The notes under the pieces are model-generated. The model was not told the DNA's origin. It saw nothing but the letters and a program-made list of their open reading frames with translations, and searched no databases. This document shows positions 30,504-40,201 of a stretch of DNA of 64,000 nt, one piece after another. A program made the position numbers and the translations under genes. Position 1 is the first letter of the stretch; each line of letters begins with the position of its first letter. The stretch comes from Spirochaetales bacterium. GTDB lineage: Bacteria; Spirochaetota; Spirochaetia; SZUA-6; DRHE01. The stretch covers positions 28,222 to 92,221 of the forward strand of contig JAUWZD010000005.1 of assembly GCA_030615505.1 (NCBI GenBank), in the 5' to 3' direction.

Positions 30504-30736
30504 ACGTCAGTACTCTTAAAAGCCCCCGCCTCAAGTCTTACGTCGAGTACCAGTGCGCTCAGTCTACAATGCTGCGCAATACCCATCAGCCTCTTCGGAT
30601 TGATAAAAGTCCAATTCATGTCGCTCCGCCATCAAGTAACAGTGCGGATGAATATTTTGACCCCAGGAGATTACAGAAGCCCTGTTGGATGCCAGGATGA
30701 GGCGGCTGTTGTTTGAAAAGTAGCTAAATTGAGCAA

Positions 30737-31519
30737 TTACCTGCGTTCAATCGTAAACTCGCCATACCGTGCAGCAATCTTAAAACCGATTTTTTGGTAA
30801 CAAGATATGGCAGCGTCGTTGTCAGCCTGTACGTTGAGACCGATTCGCATTCCACGAGCCAAAAGCGACTGGCACAGCGCTGCGCTTACACGTGTTCCAT
30901 ATCCCTTGTTTCTGAGTTCGGTCCGGGTTGTAATATTTCCGAGAGCAGCTACCTTGTATCGAGGTGAGAATACGTGGATGCCAGCGGCACTGAGCAACCG
31001 CCCGCCATCTTTTATGCCGAAGTACTGGTTTGTCTCGAGCATCCGCGGATCAAACCAGTTATCTGGATAGTTCTCTTTATAGAGCGACTGGAGAGCGGGT
31101 AGATCGCTCAAATCCAACCGGACCACCTCCGAGGTATCCACAGCTGCAGCAGATCCGCCATCAAGGAGTGCCATTTTATAGTGCTCTTTACCTGACTCAG
31201 TACTGTGCGTAATGTTGAAAACTTCCTCCAATCCGGGGCTTAAGTGCGCATAGAACCGGCACGGGAGGAGGTGCTGTACGGAGCCCAGGAGTTGTGCCAT
31301 CACATCGTATTCTTTGGAAAGACCCAGCAGTGTTGGAAGATGTGGTCCCGCATAAACGAGAACTACAGCTTTGAGTTCATCACCGGATCGGACTCCATAC
31401 CACGTGGTGTAGGACCAGAAGAAGTCGTCCAGATCACCAAGGCCGTAGATGTGAAGATAGGGATCTTTTTCTAAGAGTTTTGTGATCTCCTGTTTATTGT
31501 GAAGACAGATGTATGACAT
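30737..31519 (-). CDS. GNAT family N-acetyltransferase
   Basis: C-terminal ALGNITTRTELRNKGYGTRVSAALCQSLLARGMRIGLNVQADNDAAISCYQKIGFK. Confidence 0.88.
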   Translation of the reverse strand: MSYICLHNKQEITKLLEKDPYLHIYGLGDLDDFFWSYTTWYGVRSGDELKAVVLVYAGPHLPTLLGLSKEYDVMAQLLGSVQHLLPCRFYAHLSPGLEEVFNITHSTESGKEHYKMALLDGGSAAAVDTSEVVRLDLSDLPALQSLYKENYPDNWFDPRMLETNQYFGIKDGGRLLSAAGIHVFSPRYKVAALGNITTRTELRNKGYGTRVSAALCQSLLARGMRIGLNVQADNDAAISCYQKIGFKIAARYGEFTIERR

Positions 31520-31554
31520 GGCTACTCCAACATGATCATGCGCTGGTGGTGGTC

Positions 31555-32298
31555 TTACAATCGGCCGGCTTCTATTATCCGCTGCAGGAACTGCCGGGTT
31601 CGCGGATTTTCCGGCCTGGAGAAAAGTGTCTCCGGCGACGCCTCTTCAAGAATGCGTCCTCCGTCGAGAAAACACACCCGGTCGGCGACGTCCCGGGCAA
31701 AGCCCATTTCGTGAGTTACAATAAGCATCGTCATACCCTGCTCCCGGAGGTTCTTGATCACATCGAGCACACCGCCGATCAGTTCTGGATCAAGAGCGGC
31801 CGTTACTTCGTCAAGCATGAGGACATCGGGACGGTTGGCCATAGCCCGGATAATCGCGACACGCTGTTGCTGTCCTCCCGAAAGCTGCTCAGGATACGAA
31901 TCGGCGAAACCGTCCAGACCGAAGAGTTCAAGGAGCTCATGTGCATAGGCCTCGCTTTCGGTACGCGAAATCTGGTGAACCCTTCGAGGCGCAAGGGTAA
32001 TGTTATCGAGAACCGTCATATGCGGAAAAAGATTGTAGGACTGAAAGACTATTCCGATCCGCTTGTACAATTCTCTGGCGGCAAACCGCTCATCATGGAT
32101 TGATACTCCGTCGAGTTTAACCACTCCTTCATCAAAAGGAACCAGATCGTTGATGCATCGTAGGAGTGTTGATTTTCCGGACCCGGAGGCTCCAATCAGA
32201 CATACAACTTCGTGAACTCCCACTGTCAAGTTTACATTGTCGAGGACGAGGCTTTTCCCGTAGTATTTGGTCAGATGTTCAATTTCGATCCGATGCAT
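31555..32298 (-). CDS. Polar amino-acid ABC transporter ATP-binding protein (GlnQ-like)
   Basis: GASGSGKSTLLRCIN, LSGGQQQRVAIIRAMA, LMLDEVTAALDPEL. Confidence 0.92.
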   Translation of the reverse strand: MHRIEIEHLTKYYGKSLVLDNVNLTVGVHEVVCLIGASGSGKSTLLRCINDLVPFDEGVVKLDGVSIHDERFAARELYKRIGIVFQSYNLFPHMTVLDNITLAPRRVHQISRTESEAYAHELLELFGLDGFADSYPEQLSGGQQQRVAIIRAMANRPDVLMLDEVTAALDPELIGGVLDVIKNLREQGMTMLIVTHEMGFARDVADRVCFLDGGRILEEASPETLFSRPENPRTRQFLQRIIEAGRL

Positions 32299-33147
32299 CT
32301 ATACTGTTCTCTGCAGCCGGCGTTCGCGGTCTTTTTTGGTAAAATAGTCCGTGAGACGCGACATGGGAATAGTCGCAACAAGGAAAAGCACCGCGGCTGC
32401 GATTAAAGACGAGTAGTTGAACGTTCGGGCGGTGTAGATCTGTGCCTCCCGTACCGCGTCTCGGACTCCTAATACGCTTAATAGTGCAACATCCTTCTGA
32501 AGTGCCACCGCAAGATTTAAAAGCGACGGCAGAACGTTACGGACCGCCTGCGGCAGTATGGCGAACCGGAGTGTCTGCCCTTGTGAGAGTCCAAGGGCTT
32601 TTGCAGCAGCGCGCTGACCGTCATGAACAGCATCCATGCCGGACCGATAAACCTCTGCGGCATATGCCGAGTAGCTCGAGATCATTGCAATGGCGCCCCA
32701 GAACAGACTGCTGCGCGGTAACCCCGGGATCTGAAGGGCCGGTATGCCGAAGCCGAAGAGCAATACCAGCAGAAGAGAGGGAAGACCGCGGAGAAGATCG
32801 ATATAAACGATGGCAAATACTCTTAATGATGTAAACCATGGCCCGCTCAGAGAACGGAACACAGCCAGTGCCAGTGCCCAGAGGGCAATCACCACAAGCG
32901 AGACTATCCAGACCGACATATTGATACTAAAACCGCGCAGGACATCCGGGAACACCTCGATGATTGCCGGTAGACTGAAGAATTGCGCCTTGATTCGCGG
33001 CCATTGCTCAGCCCGAATAACAATAGTACGGACGATAAAGATCGCCCCTAACACTGTTGTGACGCTGATGATAGGGGGGAGAAATCGATCTCTTGGTCGA
33101 AGACAGCGTCCCGACCGCCTGGGCGGCCCGGGACGCCAAAATGTCAC
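32299..33147 (-). CDS. Polar amino-acid ABC transporter permease
   Basis: IDLLRGLPSLLLVLLFGFG...AEVYRSGMDAVHDGQRAAAKALGLSQGQTLRFAILPQAVRNVLPSLLN. Confidence 0.9.
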   Translation of the reverse strand: MTFWRPGPPRRSGRCLRPRDRFLPPIISVTTVLGAIFIVRTIVIRAEQWPRIKAQFFSLPAIIEVFPDVLRGFSINMSVWIVSLVVIALWALALAVFRSLSGPWFTSLRVFAIVYIDLLRGLPSLLLVLLFGFGIPALQIPGLPRSSLFWGAIAMISSYSAYAAEVYRSGMDAVHDGQRAAAKALGLSQGQTLRFAILPQAVRNVLPSLLNLAVALQKDVALLSVLGVRDAVREAQIYTARTFNYSSLIAAAVLFLVATIPMSRLTDYFTKKDRERRLQRTV

Positions 33148-33998
33148 TCCGTTATCTCCGGAATTGAATCGTCACCTATCAGGTATTTTGAAGTGAGATC
33201 CGCAATTACTCCGTCGGCGATGATCGCCTCCAGACCTTTGTTAATCCAATCGACGATGGGATTGCCCTTCTTAAAAACCAGCCCATGACCCTGGTCATTT
33301 GGATCGTGAGGCAGGATAGCAGCAATTGTAGCATCAGGAACCTGAACTGCGGTGGTAAATAGCGCTGTGGGGAGTGATATCACTGTAGCGTCAATCTGTC
33401 CGCCCAGTAGTCCCTGGAAAGTTCCCACCTGGTCGTTGAATACCGCAACGTCATCTACACCGATGATATTTTCAATGTAATCGAGATCTGTCGTACCGAT
33501 GGTTGCACCCCAGCGTGCGTCCTGGAGATCCGCAAATGTACGGGCATTCGAGATATTGCTGTCAGGCAGCGCCACTACAGCCTTTTCCGGTTTGTAATAG
33601 ACGATTGAAAAGTCTACGAACTCACGTCGGGCTTCAGTCACCGAGTACTGCTGAATATTGAAGTCGTAGGGCTTGTCGCCGGGAGCGATTCCCTGATCAA
33701 ACGTCTGACGTACCCATATGACGTCCTCACGGTCGAATCCAAGCTCCTCTGCAAGAGCGTATATCATACCGTTTTCGAAACCCTCTCCGCCCGCTGGATT
33801 GTCGTCCATCATCCATGGCGGGTAAACCGGCTCACCTGTTGCAACTGTAAGCTTTCCGGGCTGGTAGAGACGCGGATCCTCCGGCGTTCCCTCCAGCGCC
33901 GCATCACTGCCGCTTTCCGGCTCCTCAAGCTCACCGCCAGCAAAGAGAGGCAGTGCAAGCAGTAAAGTCAATAAAACCAATAGAATTCGTCGAATCAT
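33144..33998 (-). CDS. Polar amino-acid ABC transporter substrate-binding protein (SBP_bac_3)
   Basis: Start corrected to ATG at 33998 (MIRRILLVLLTLLLALPLFAGGELEE, preceded by AGGAGGAGAT); ..GEPVYPPWMMDDNPAGGEGFENGMIYALAEELGF.. Confidence 0.88.
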   Translation of the reverse strand: MIRRILLVLLTLLLALPLFAGGELEEPESGSDAALEGTPEDPRLYQPGKLTVATGEPVYPPWMMDDNPAGGEGFENGMIYALAEELGFDREDVIWVRQTFDQGIAPGDKPYDFNIQQYSVTEARREFVDFSIVYYKPEKAVVALPDSNISNARTFADLQDARWGATIGTTDLDYIENIIGVDDVAVFNDQVGTFQGLLGGQIDATVISLPTALFTTAVQVPDATIAAILPHDPNDQGHGLVFKKGNPIVDWINKGLEAIIADGVIADLTSKYLIGDDSIPEITE

Positions 33999-34141
33999 AA
34001 TCTCCTCCTTTGCGGCCCTGAAGACCGCTGTAGACCAATAATGTGGAATCGTTATCATCCATCTACGTACAGCACAATGAAGTGATGGCCGAGACCACAG
34101 ATTGGTGGTAAAAGGTATCATATGATATGCTGCTGGTGCTG

Positions 34142-34396
34142 TCAATCAGAGGTTTCCTGCGGAAGAAGCATTTCAATCTCCTTGCCTTTGACTTTTCCGA
34201 GGTTGGTGGTGAGGATGTCGCTCCATTCTTCCTTGATCCGCAAGGTGGCTTTATGCCTTTGGGAGGAGGGCTCGATCTCCTCACTTCCCAGTCCGCCGTC
34301 ATAACGCAGAAAGAATACCGGTAGCTTGATCTCCTGGGCTGGACAGAGAAAGGGTAGGAGCAGCAGGACGACAGAAAAAGCGATGCACTGTCTCAT
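34142..34396 (-). CDS. Small secreted hypothetical protein
   Basis: 84 aa with signal peptide MRQCIAFSVVLLLLPFLCPAQE. Confidence 0.5.
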   Translation of the reverse strand: MRQCIAFSVVLLLLPFLCPAQEIKLPVFFLRYDGGLGSEEIEPSSQRHKATLRIKEEWSDILTTNLGKVKGKEIEMLLPQETSD

Positions 34397-34400
34397 GCGC

Positions 34401-34679
34401 TTATCCTTTCTGCTTTACCATTTTGCCGACAGCATAGGCACCGAAATGATAGATGCCGTTTGCTTCCAGGAACACGCTGACGGTGAGGATGATGAACTTA
34501 CCCCAATCATAGGGCTTCACCGATAGGGTCTTCCAAAGGGCGAAGAGGATCGAGACAGCAGCAGAAATGATCAGGACCACATACCCTTCAGCCTTGAACC
34601 ATTTTTTAAGCGCTTGAGTGATCGCCAATACGATCGCAGCCAGGCCGATGATTTCGGCCACCAATTCCGGTGTGAGCAT
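34401..34679 (-). CDS. Small membrane protein, phage-holin-like
   Basis: 92 aa with 2-3 hydrophobic segments: MLTPELVAEIIGLAAIVLAITQALKKWFKAEGYVVLIISAAVSILFALWKTL. Confidence 0.5.
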   Translation of the reverse strand: MLTPELVAEIIGLAAIVLAITQALKKWFKAEGYVVLIISAAVSILFALWKTLSVKPYDWGKFIILTVSVFLEANGIYHFGAYAVGKMVKQKG

Positions 34680-34814
34680 ACTTTACCTCCTGGTTTCTGT
34701 TTAAACTGTTGGCTTTATTATAGGGTGATGGGCAGAGCATGCAATCAAATTGTGGCCAGTGGATCGGTATGGTAAGATTTCAAGAAGGCGGGTCTGGGGC
34801 GAGATTGCTCAACC

Positions 34815-34920
34815 GGTAGAAGTGCACAATGGCGAATTTTTTAAGGGTCAAAAATGTGCACTTCGGCGAAATTGGATATCGGCGAACACAACATTCGGCG
34901 ACTTTTGCCAGAAATGCCGT
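34815..34920 (+). repeat. Repeat R4, copy 1
   Basis: gaagtgcacaatggcgaattttt..ggg.tca.aaat.tgcacttcggc(g/a)aaattg.atatcggcgaac shared with 35987-36095. Confidence 0.8.
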
Positions 34921-35328
34921 TTCTGAGGACACTAACTCATGGTAAAAAAAGAAAAAGATACCTGAGAAATATCAAAGATGGATCGATGCCCGGAAGAGAT
35001 ACCATCTTTCTCGCGCTCATATTCAAATGGCCAGGGAATTAGGTATGAATCCCAAGAAGTTTGGCAGCCTTGCCAACACCAAACAGGAGCCCTGGAAATT
35101 GCCATTGCCCGATTTTATTGAGGAGCTCTATTTCAAACAATTAAAAAAAAAACAGCCCGATAATGTGCGATCAATTGAGCAGATGGTCAGCGACTATAAC
35201 AAGAAAAAAGAAGAGCGCAGAGACCGGAGACTAAAGGAAAAATAATCACAACAATCGGGTGAAGACGTAATCCAACTGTAGAAACACATCTGAACAATCG
35301 ATTTCTAACGAATATTTTCTCTTGGCCC
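34903..35328 (+). repeat. Repeat R3, copy 2
   Basis: Matches 28853-29278. Confidence 0.85.
34939..35245 (+). pseudogene. Frameshifted paralogue of the 113-aa protein
   Basis: ATGGTAAAAAAAGAAAAAGATACCTGA: one extra A in the A-tract versus ATGGCAAAAAAGAAGAAG at 28889; remainder in frame from 35027. Confidence 0.8.
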
Positions 35329-35341
35329 CCCCCCTCTGAGC

Positions 35342-35432
35342 GCCCCAAAGACCTGGCGTCCCTGCCAGGTCTTTGGGGCTTATTGTAGCGATTGGCCTTC
35401 CTCGGGCTACAGGACGTAGCCCGAGGAAGGCC
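35342..35432. other. Two tandem perfect hairpins (16-bp and 17-bp stems)
   Basis: GCCCCAAAGACCTGGC-gtccct-GCCAGGTCTTTGGGGC (35342-35379) and GGCCTTCCTCGGGCTAC-aggac-GTAGCCCGAGGAAGGCC (35394-35432). Confidence 0.9.
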
Positions 35433-35589
35433 ACAAGAATAGTTTTTACTGTAGCAGAAAAAGGTGACAGTATTCCTGTCTCGTCACGTATTGTCGTTAT
35501 TTATTCGGATCCCAGTTTACATTCACTCCGAACTCATTGTTGAAGCGGAGAGGGATTGTGTTCTACTCCCCCAGGGGGAGAACGTAAGC

Positions 35590-35735
35590 TTGAGGCGGTT
35601 AGAGTTTTCAAGTTTAGCCGAAATACGAGGCGGCAGCCGGATGGAAAGGCGGTTGACGGAAGAAAGAGGGGGGGGTGAAGAGGGAAAGAGAAGACAGCGA
35701 CACGGAACGGAGGAGTTGAGGAGGTGGAAAAACTC
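35590..35735 (+). repeat. Dispersed repeat R2, copy 3 (partial)
   Basis: ggcggcagccggatggaaaggcggttgacggaagaaagaggggggggtgaagagggaaagagaagacagcgacacggaacgg. Confidence 0.8.
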
Positions 35736-35986
35736 TAGAAAAACCTTAAACAAGGTGAGCGGTTTGACAATGTGGTCGGCGCTCCTGATAGCAGGATCTC
35801 TGTTCTTTACGAACAAGTTCTGACGCCCCGGGGCAATATATTAGACCCTTCCCGGTACTTGAACTAGGTCATAACCGCTCACCCAACTTTATATTTTACT
35901 ACAGTGAGAGCAGGGATACCAGTCTAGTTTTTATGAATTTGTAGCTGGTTTATCTGTATGGTAAAATCCGTAAAGGGCGCACTATG

Positions 35987-36095
35987 CGAATTTTGTTATT
36001 TGCTGGAAGTGCACAATGGCGAATTTTTCAGGGCTCAGAAATTCGCACTTCGGCAAAATTGCATATCGGCGAACGGCCCATTCGCAGACATCCGG
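35987..36095 (+). repeat. Repeat R4, copy 2
   Basis: See R4 copy 1. Confidence 0.8.
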
Positions 36096-36586
36096 TACTA
36101 TTTGCACCTTATTTCATAGACCTCGCTTTCATCTCTCGGTAACTATTGTTGTATCTCTTCACCAGCTCCTTAAAAGTTCTAAGGGGACGGCTCACCGCTT
36201 TAAGGAGCTCTTCGGACATCCTGCCTCCCTCGATTAGCTCCTGACCTGCTTTCCTCGTTGCCTCCAGGATTTCCTTTCCCAGTAGGGATAGTTACATACC
36301 GATCATGTATTCTACCATCTTGCAAGCAAGCGCCAACTGAAGTTTGCTTAATCGGTCGATATGAAGTATAATAATCAATAATCATTTCTGCAAATGGGTG
36401 GTGAATTAGATAAGATGTCTGCCAAATCACTTATTTTTAAAGTTATTAACAGGAGAGTATACAATGATTTTTCTTTATGCATTGGGTGATTCGAAAGAAA
36501 AATTCCGCACACGCAGTTGAGTTTCACAATTATTCAACCCTTCCTTAGGCAATAAAAATAGGGGGCAGCGCCTAATTTTTGAAAAT

Positions 36587-37105
36587 ATGAACAGAATATT
36601 TATTTTCACCATAATATTTGTCTTCCTGACTATTTTTATTGAATCTGTAAATTTAATTCTTCAACTAAAGGGGAGAAGATTGACTAAATGGTTCGGCAAC
36701 CATGCCTTTAACATGCATATGATCTCTACAGTAATTTTTTGGGTGATTACATTCAGTCTGATAGTTATCTTACAATTTACAGAACATCCCCTATTCCACA
36801 ATAGCGCTATTTTAAGGTATATAGGAGGATTTTTGTTAATTTCTGGCATAGTTTTGGGTTCCTGGGCATTTAGGTTGTTGGGATTAAAAAGAGTATTGTG
36901 TCTCAACTTCTTTGAGGAAAATGTGCCAGTGGTAAGAGAATCTTTATACAAATATATTAAAAATCCAGCTGATTATGGCCTTTGGACAGCTCTTATTGGC
37001 TTTGCAATTTTTACAGGATCTATTTATAATTTAACTATCGCTGTTGAATTTATAATTATTATGATACCCCACATAATTCTGGAGAATAAACCTTTAAAGA
37101 GATAA
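36587..37105 (+). CDS. Isoprenylcysteine methyltransferase (ICMT/PEMT)-like membrane protein
   Basis: 172 aa, 5 TM; RESLYKYIKNPADYGLWTALIGFAI resembles the RHPxYxG ICMT/PEMT motif. Confidence 0.55.
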   Translation: MNRIFIFTIIFVFLTIFIESVNLILQLKGRRLTKWFGNHAFNMHMISTVIFWVITFSLIVILQFTEHPLFHNSAILRYIGGFLLISGIVLGSWAFRLLGLKRVLCLNFFEENVPVVRESLYKYIKNPADYGLWTALIGFAIFTGSIYNLTIAVEFIIIMIPHIILENKPLKR

Positions 37106-37222
37106 GTATTTTAGAGAATAGAGAGATATTATTTTTAAAGTAGAATGGAAGCTGGTTTCTGAGCAGGATTCTTTGATTAGTGGTTTTGTAGTAAGAGAGA
37201 AGTAAAAGGAGGTAAATTTAAA

Positions 37223-37483
37223 ATGATTGAAGTTGAAAGAAAAACCGATAAGGAATTTTTGGTAGTTGTAAAGGAAGGTGATACAAAGACAGAGCACACT
37301 GTTAGCTTGGATGATGATTATTATAAGAGTTTGAGTCAAGGAAAAATCTCCAAGGAAGAATTAATAAAGAAATCTTTTGAATTTTTACTTAAAAGAGAGC
37401 CAAAAGAATCTATCCTCTCTAAATTTAACTTGAAGCTTATCAATAAATATTTCTCAGAATTTGAGAGGGAGATAAGGAGATGA
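37223..37483 (+). CDS. Small hypothetical protein
   Basis: 86-aa ORF with AAAGGAGG upstream. Confidence 0.65.
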   Translation: MIEVERKTDKEFLVVVKEGDTKTEHTVSLDDDYYKSLSQGKISKEELIKKSFEFLLKREPKESILSKFNLKLINKYFSEFEREIRR

Positions 37484-37487
37484 TAAC

Positions 37488-38000
37488 ATGAAAAGAGAGA
37501 TTTATTATTTATTAATAACTGGCTTAATTTTTTTAGGGATTTATACTCAGGAATGCAGTGCAGAAGCTGATATGATAAAAAGAGTTATAAAAATAGAGGC
37601 AGAGGGAGGTCTTCTTCATTACCAAGAGGAATCTTTTTGGGATGAAGAGAGTTTTTATGAGATAATAAGCTCGAAAGAAAAATTTGAGGCTAAAGAGATT
37701 GATTCTTTTAAAAGAGATGTGGAAAGGCTTGATAGAAACATTGTTAATCCCAGCATCAAATTTGATGAATCAAAAAGAACAACTCTTCTTTTATGTGATG
37801 TAAAAGGGACAAGACAAGGTCATTGGTATGATTTTGATTGGTTTTTAAGACCCCTTGGTTTAGATTTTCTTGATAGTCACTTTGAAAGAAAAGATATGGA
37901 GCTTTATTGGGAAGGCAAGATTAGAGGGATAAATTCAATAATAAGCATTAAATTTCCATTTCCCATTTCTAATTGCCATGAGCACGTATGGAGGAGGTAG
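37488..38000 (+). CDS. Secreted hypothetical protein, C-terminus possibly truncated
   Basis: Signal peptide MKREIYYLLITGLIFLGIYTQECSA; composition changes abruptly near 37960. Confidence 0.5.
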   Translation: MKREIYYLLITGLIFLGIYTQECSAEADMIKRVIKIEAEGGLLHYQEESFWDEESFYEIISSKEKFEAKEIDSFKRDVERLDRNIVNPSIKFDESKRTTLLLCDVKGTRQGHWYDFDWFLRPLGLDFLDSHFERKDMELYWEGKIRGINSIISIKFPFPISNCHEHVWRR

Positions 38001-38221
38001 AGCGTTGGATGGATATTGAGATTTTAGGAGCTTGCAGAGAAGGTGGCAATCATTCCGGTACTGCTGGCTCGCGGACCCTGCGGCTCCACGCTCCGCTAAA
38101 GCCCGAACCGTTATCCGACCCAACCTGCGTTGCTAACCCCTCAAGAATAACCACAGTCTTCTTTTATTTAACCCTCACACATTGTGGGGAATCGTCAGTA
38201 GATACTAACCTTCAAGGTTTT

Positions 38222-38470
38222 TCATAGAGCATTAGCTACTTTATTTAAAGTTGATAGCCGTATATCTTCAGCATGGTTTTCAAGTCTGGAAATGGCACTT
38301 TTCGTTGTACTAATAGCGGTAGCTAATTCTGCTTGAGTTAATCCGCAGGATTCTCTAGCTTCTCTAAGCATAACCCCTATTTTGAAACGCTCACACCCTT
38401 CATCGTAACCTTCAGCAAATTCGGGATCTGATTTTTTTCTTTTATCGATGTATCTATCTAAATCATCCAT
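38222..38470 (-). CDS. XRE/HigA-type helix-turn-helix antitoxin
   Basis: [52 protein letters not shown]; start taken at MDDLDRYI. Confidence 0.78.
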   Translation of the reverse strand: MDDLDRYIDKRKKSDPEFAEGYDEGCERFKIGVMLREARESCGLTQAELATAISTTKSAISRLENHAEDIRLSTLNKVANAL

Positions 38471-38778
38471 TTTGTTTCCTCCTGAAATAATCATTTTTAT
38501 AGGTTTCAGCGATTTTAATCTCTTTTTTAGGTGTTTTCTGTGATTTCTTCACAATACCATGGGTTAATAATATCATCGTACCCATATCAAAAAAAACAAA
38601 AAAGCCTATAGATATTCGAGCCAAACTGTATTCTGTATTCCCAAATGTCATCGCTTCCATGCAGCTTCTTAAAATAGATAGTTGGCATTTTTTCTGTTTC
38701 TCTAATCAAGTTTAAAACCCAGGTAATTTTCTGAACTACTTTCCCTGGTAAAGAGTCTAGAAACTCTTCAAAGGGCAT
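38463..38778 (-). pseudogene. RelE/HigB (Gp49-like) toxin, frameshifted
   Basis: MPFEEFLDSLPGKVVQKITWVLNLIRETEKMPTIYFKKLHGSDDIWEYRIQFGSNIYRLF / [39 protein letters not shown] split in two frames at a T-tract. Confidence 0.8.
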
Positions 38779-38894
38779 TTTCCTTCCCCTGTTTTATAGA
38801 ATTTGATGGTCCATCCCACACCAATAAGTTCACATATTTGTGAACAAAAACCAAGCATATTTTCTGGTAATGTCCGTTTGAATAGTTTTGTCTC

Positions 38895-39212
38895 ATGTTC
38901 TACCTATTGGAATCTTTGAAGTTACCTTCAATAGTAAACTTGAGTGTTTTGATCGCTACCCTCCGAATCTTGCCTTATAGTGATGCGGTTGAACAACTAT
39001 ATGAGAATTATATCCGAGATGGAGCTATTCCTGAAGGATATCCTGAAGATGCGTATCATATCGCTATAGCAGTAACAAACAATCTTGATATTGTCTTAAG
39101 TTGGAATTTCAGGCACATTGTAAGAAGAAAAACAAAGGATATTGTCAACATAGTTAATAGCACGCACAACTTCAAGCATATTGAGATTATAACACCAGCA
39201 GAGCTGTTGTAA
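38895..39212 (+). pseudogene. PIN-domain toxin, N-terminally truncated
   Basis: EGYPEDAYHIAIAVTNNLDIVLSWNFRHIVRRKTKDIVNIVN..: C-terminal half of a PIN protein, catalytic N-terminal Asp missing. Confidence 0.65.
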
Positions 39213-39224
39213 GGATAAAGAAAT

Positions 39225-39398
39225 ATGGGAAAAACCAAAGTGAGAATGGGTGAAAAGACTAAAAAAGAAATAGAGCGAGAGTTTCCTGGTGATCCTGCAT
39301 TACAACAAATTCATATTGCCAGGAAACTAATTTCTAGAGAAGCCAAAGAAAAAGGGCTAAGCCTTCAAGAATATATAAAAAATTATTCACTAAAGTAA
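39225..39398 (+). CDS. 57-aa small protein downstream of PIN gene (partner-like)
   Basis: MGKTKVRMGEKTKKEIEREFPGDPALQQIHIARKLISREAKEKGLSLQEYIKNYSLK*; not in supplied ORF track (<60 aa). Confidence 0.6.
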   Translation: MGKTKVRMGEKTKKEIEREFPGDPALQQIHIARKLISREAKEKGLSLQEYIKNYSLK

Positions 39399-39489
39399 TA
39401 AGTGCACGAATTTGGTTATTGTATAGCATCAGAGAAATGGTGAGGAACCTATATTTAAAACATGTATTACACCAGCCTCCATTCAACTA

Positions 39490-39835
39490 CTGCTCGGTGT
39501 TGAATCGGGTAGCTGATTCAGATATCATATATCCAATCGCCTTATATCCCTTTCGTCTTTTCTCATGCATACGCATAAGTATTGACACATTTGAGTCAAT
39601 ATAGCCGTAGATTATCACCTGCCTTTTGTTGTCGTAGAGACGATGTAACCTGCCTGCATATTGTTGTAATGTGCCTCTCCAAGATATCGGTGTCTAAAGG
39701 AAGAGCGTTCAAGCCGGGGATCATCAAAGCCTTCGCCAATATATCGGCCAGTGGCTACTATCAGTCGTTCTTCCGAATCGGGTATGGATTCCAGCGTTAT
39801 ACATCTATGTGCAGGCACATCTATCTCTTGAACTC
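39490..39835 (-). pseudogene. DEAD/DEAH helicase (SSL2/DUF3427-like) C-terminal remnant
   Basis: ERLIVATGRYIGEGFDDPRL.. then frame change TLQQYAGRLHRLYDNKRQVIIYGYIDSNVSILMRMHEKRRKGYKAIGY. Confidence 0.7.
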
Positions 39836-40201
39836 AGTCCGGATCCACCGCCTAAATATGCTCAGCGCGTAACGAATATCTTCCCCCACGGTCGGGACCT
39901 TCCGGAAAGAGAATCTCAGGCTCTTCAAGGCATCTGATCTCATCGCTCTGCTCATTCAGCCCTCTGGTCCCCGTTAGGGGGCACATACCGCCCAAGGGAT
40001 TTACAACAATATATCTGACGTGCAAGGATGCGCTAATGTCGGCGGAGACATGCTTCTTAGTCCGGCGAGGCGCAGCCGGGGCAAATGTATCGAGAAGTCT
40101 CCGCCGGGCCTCGATCCATCATCCTTGAATTAACCGCATTATCTTCTCTTTAGCCCCGAGGCGTCCGAACGTTTCCGATCAAGGGGAATGGTGAGCCGCA
40201 C

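Noticed and set aside
34142-34679. Prophage lysis module
   Set aside because: One holin-like small membrane protein and a small secreted protein are not enough; no endolysin or structural genes nearby.
39582-39872. 96-aa plus ORF
   Set aside because: Opposite strand of a helicase fossil.
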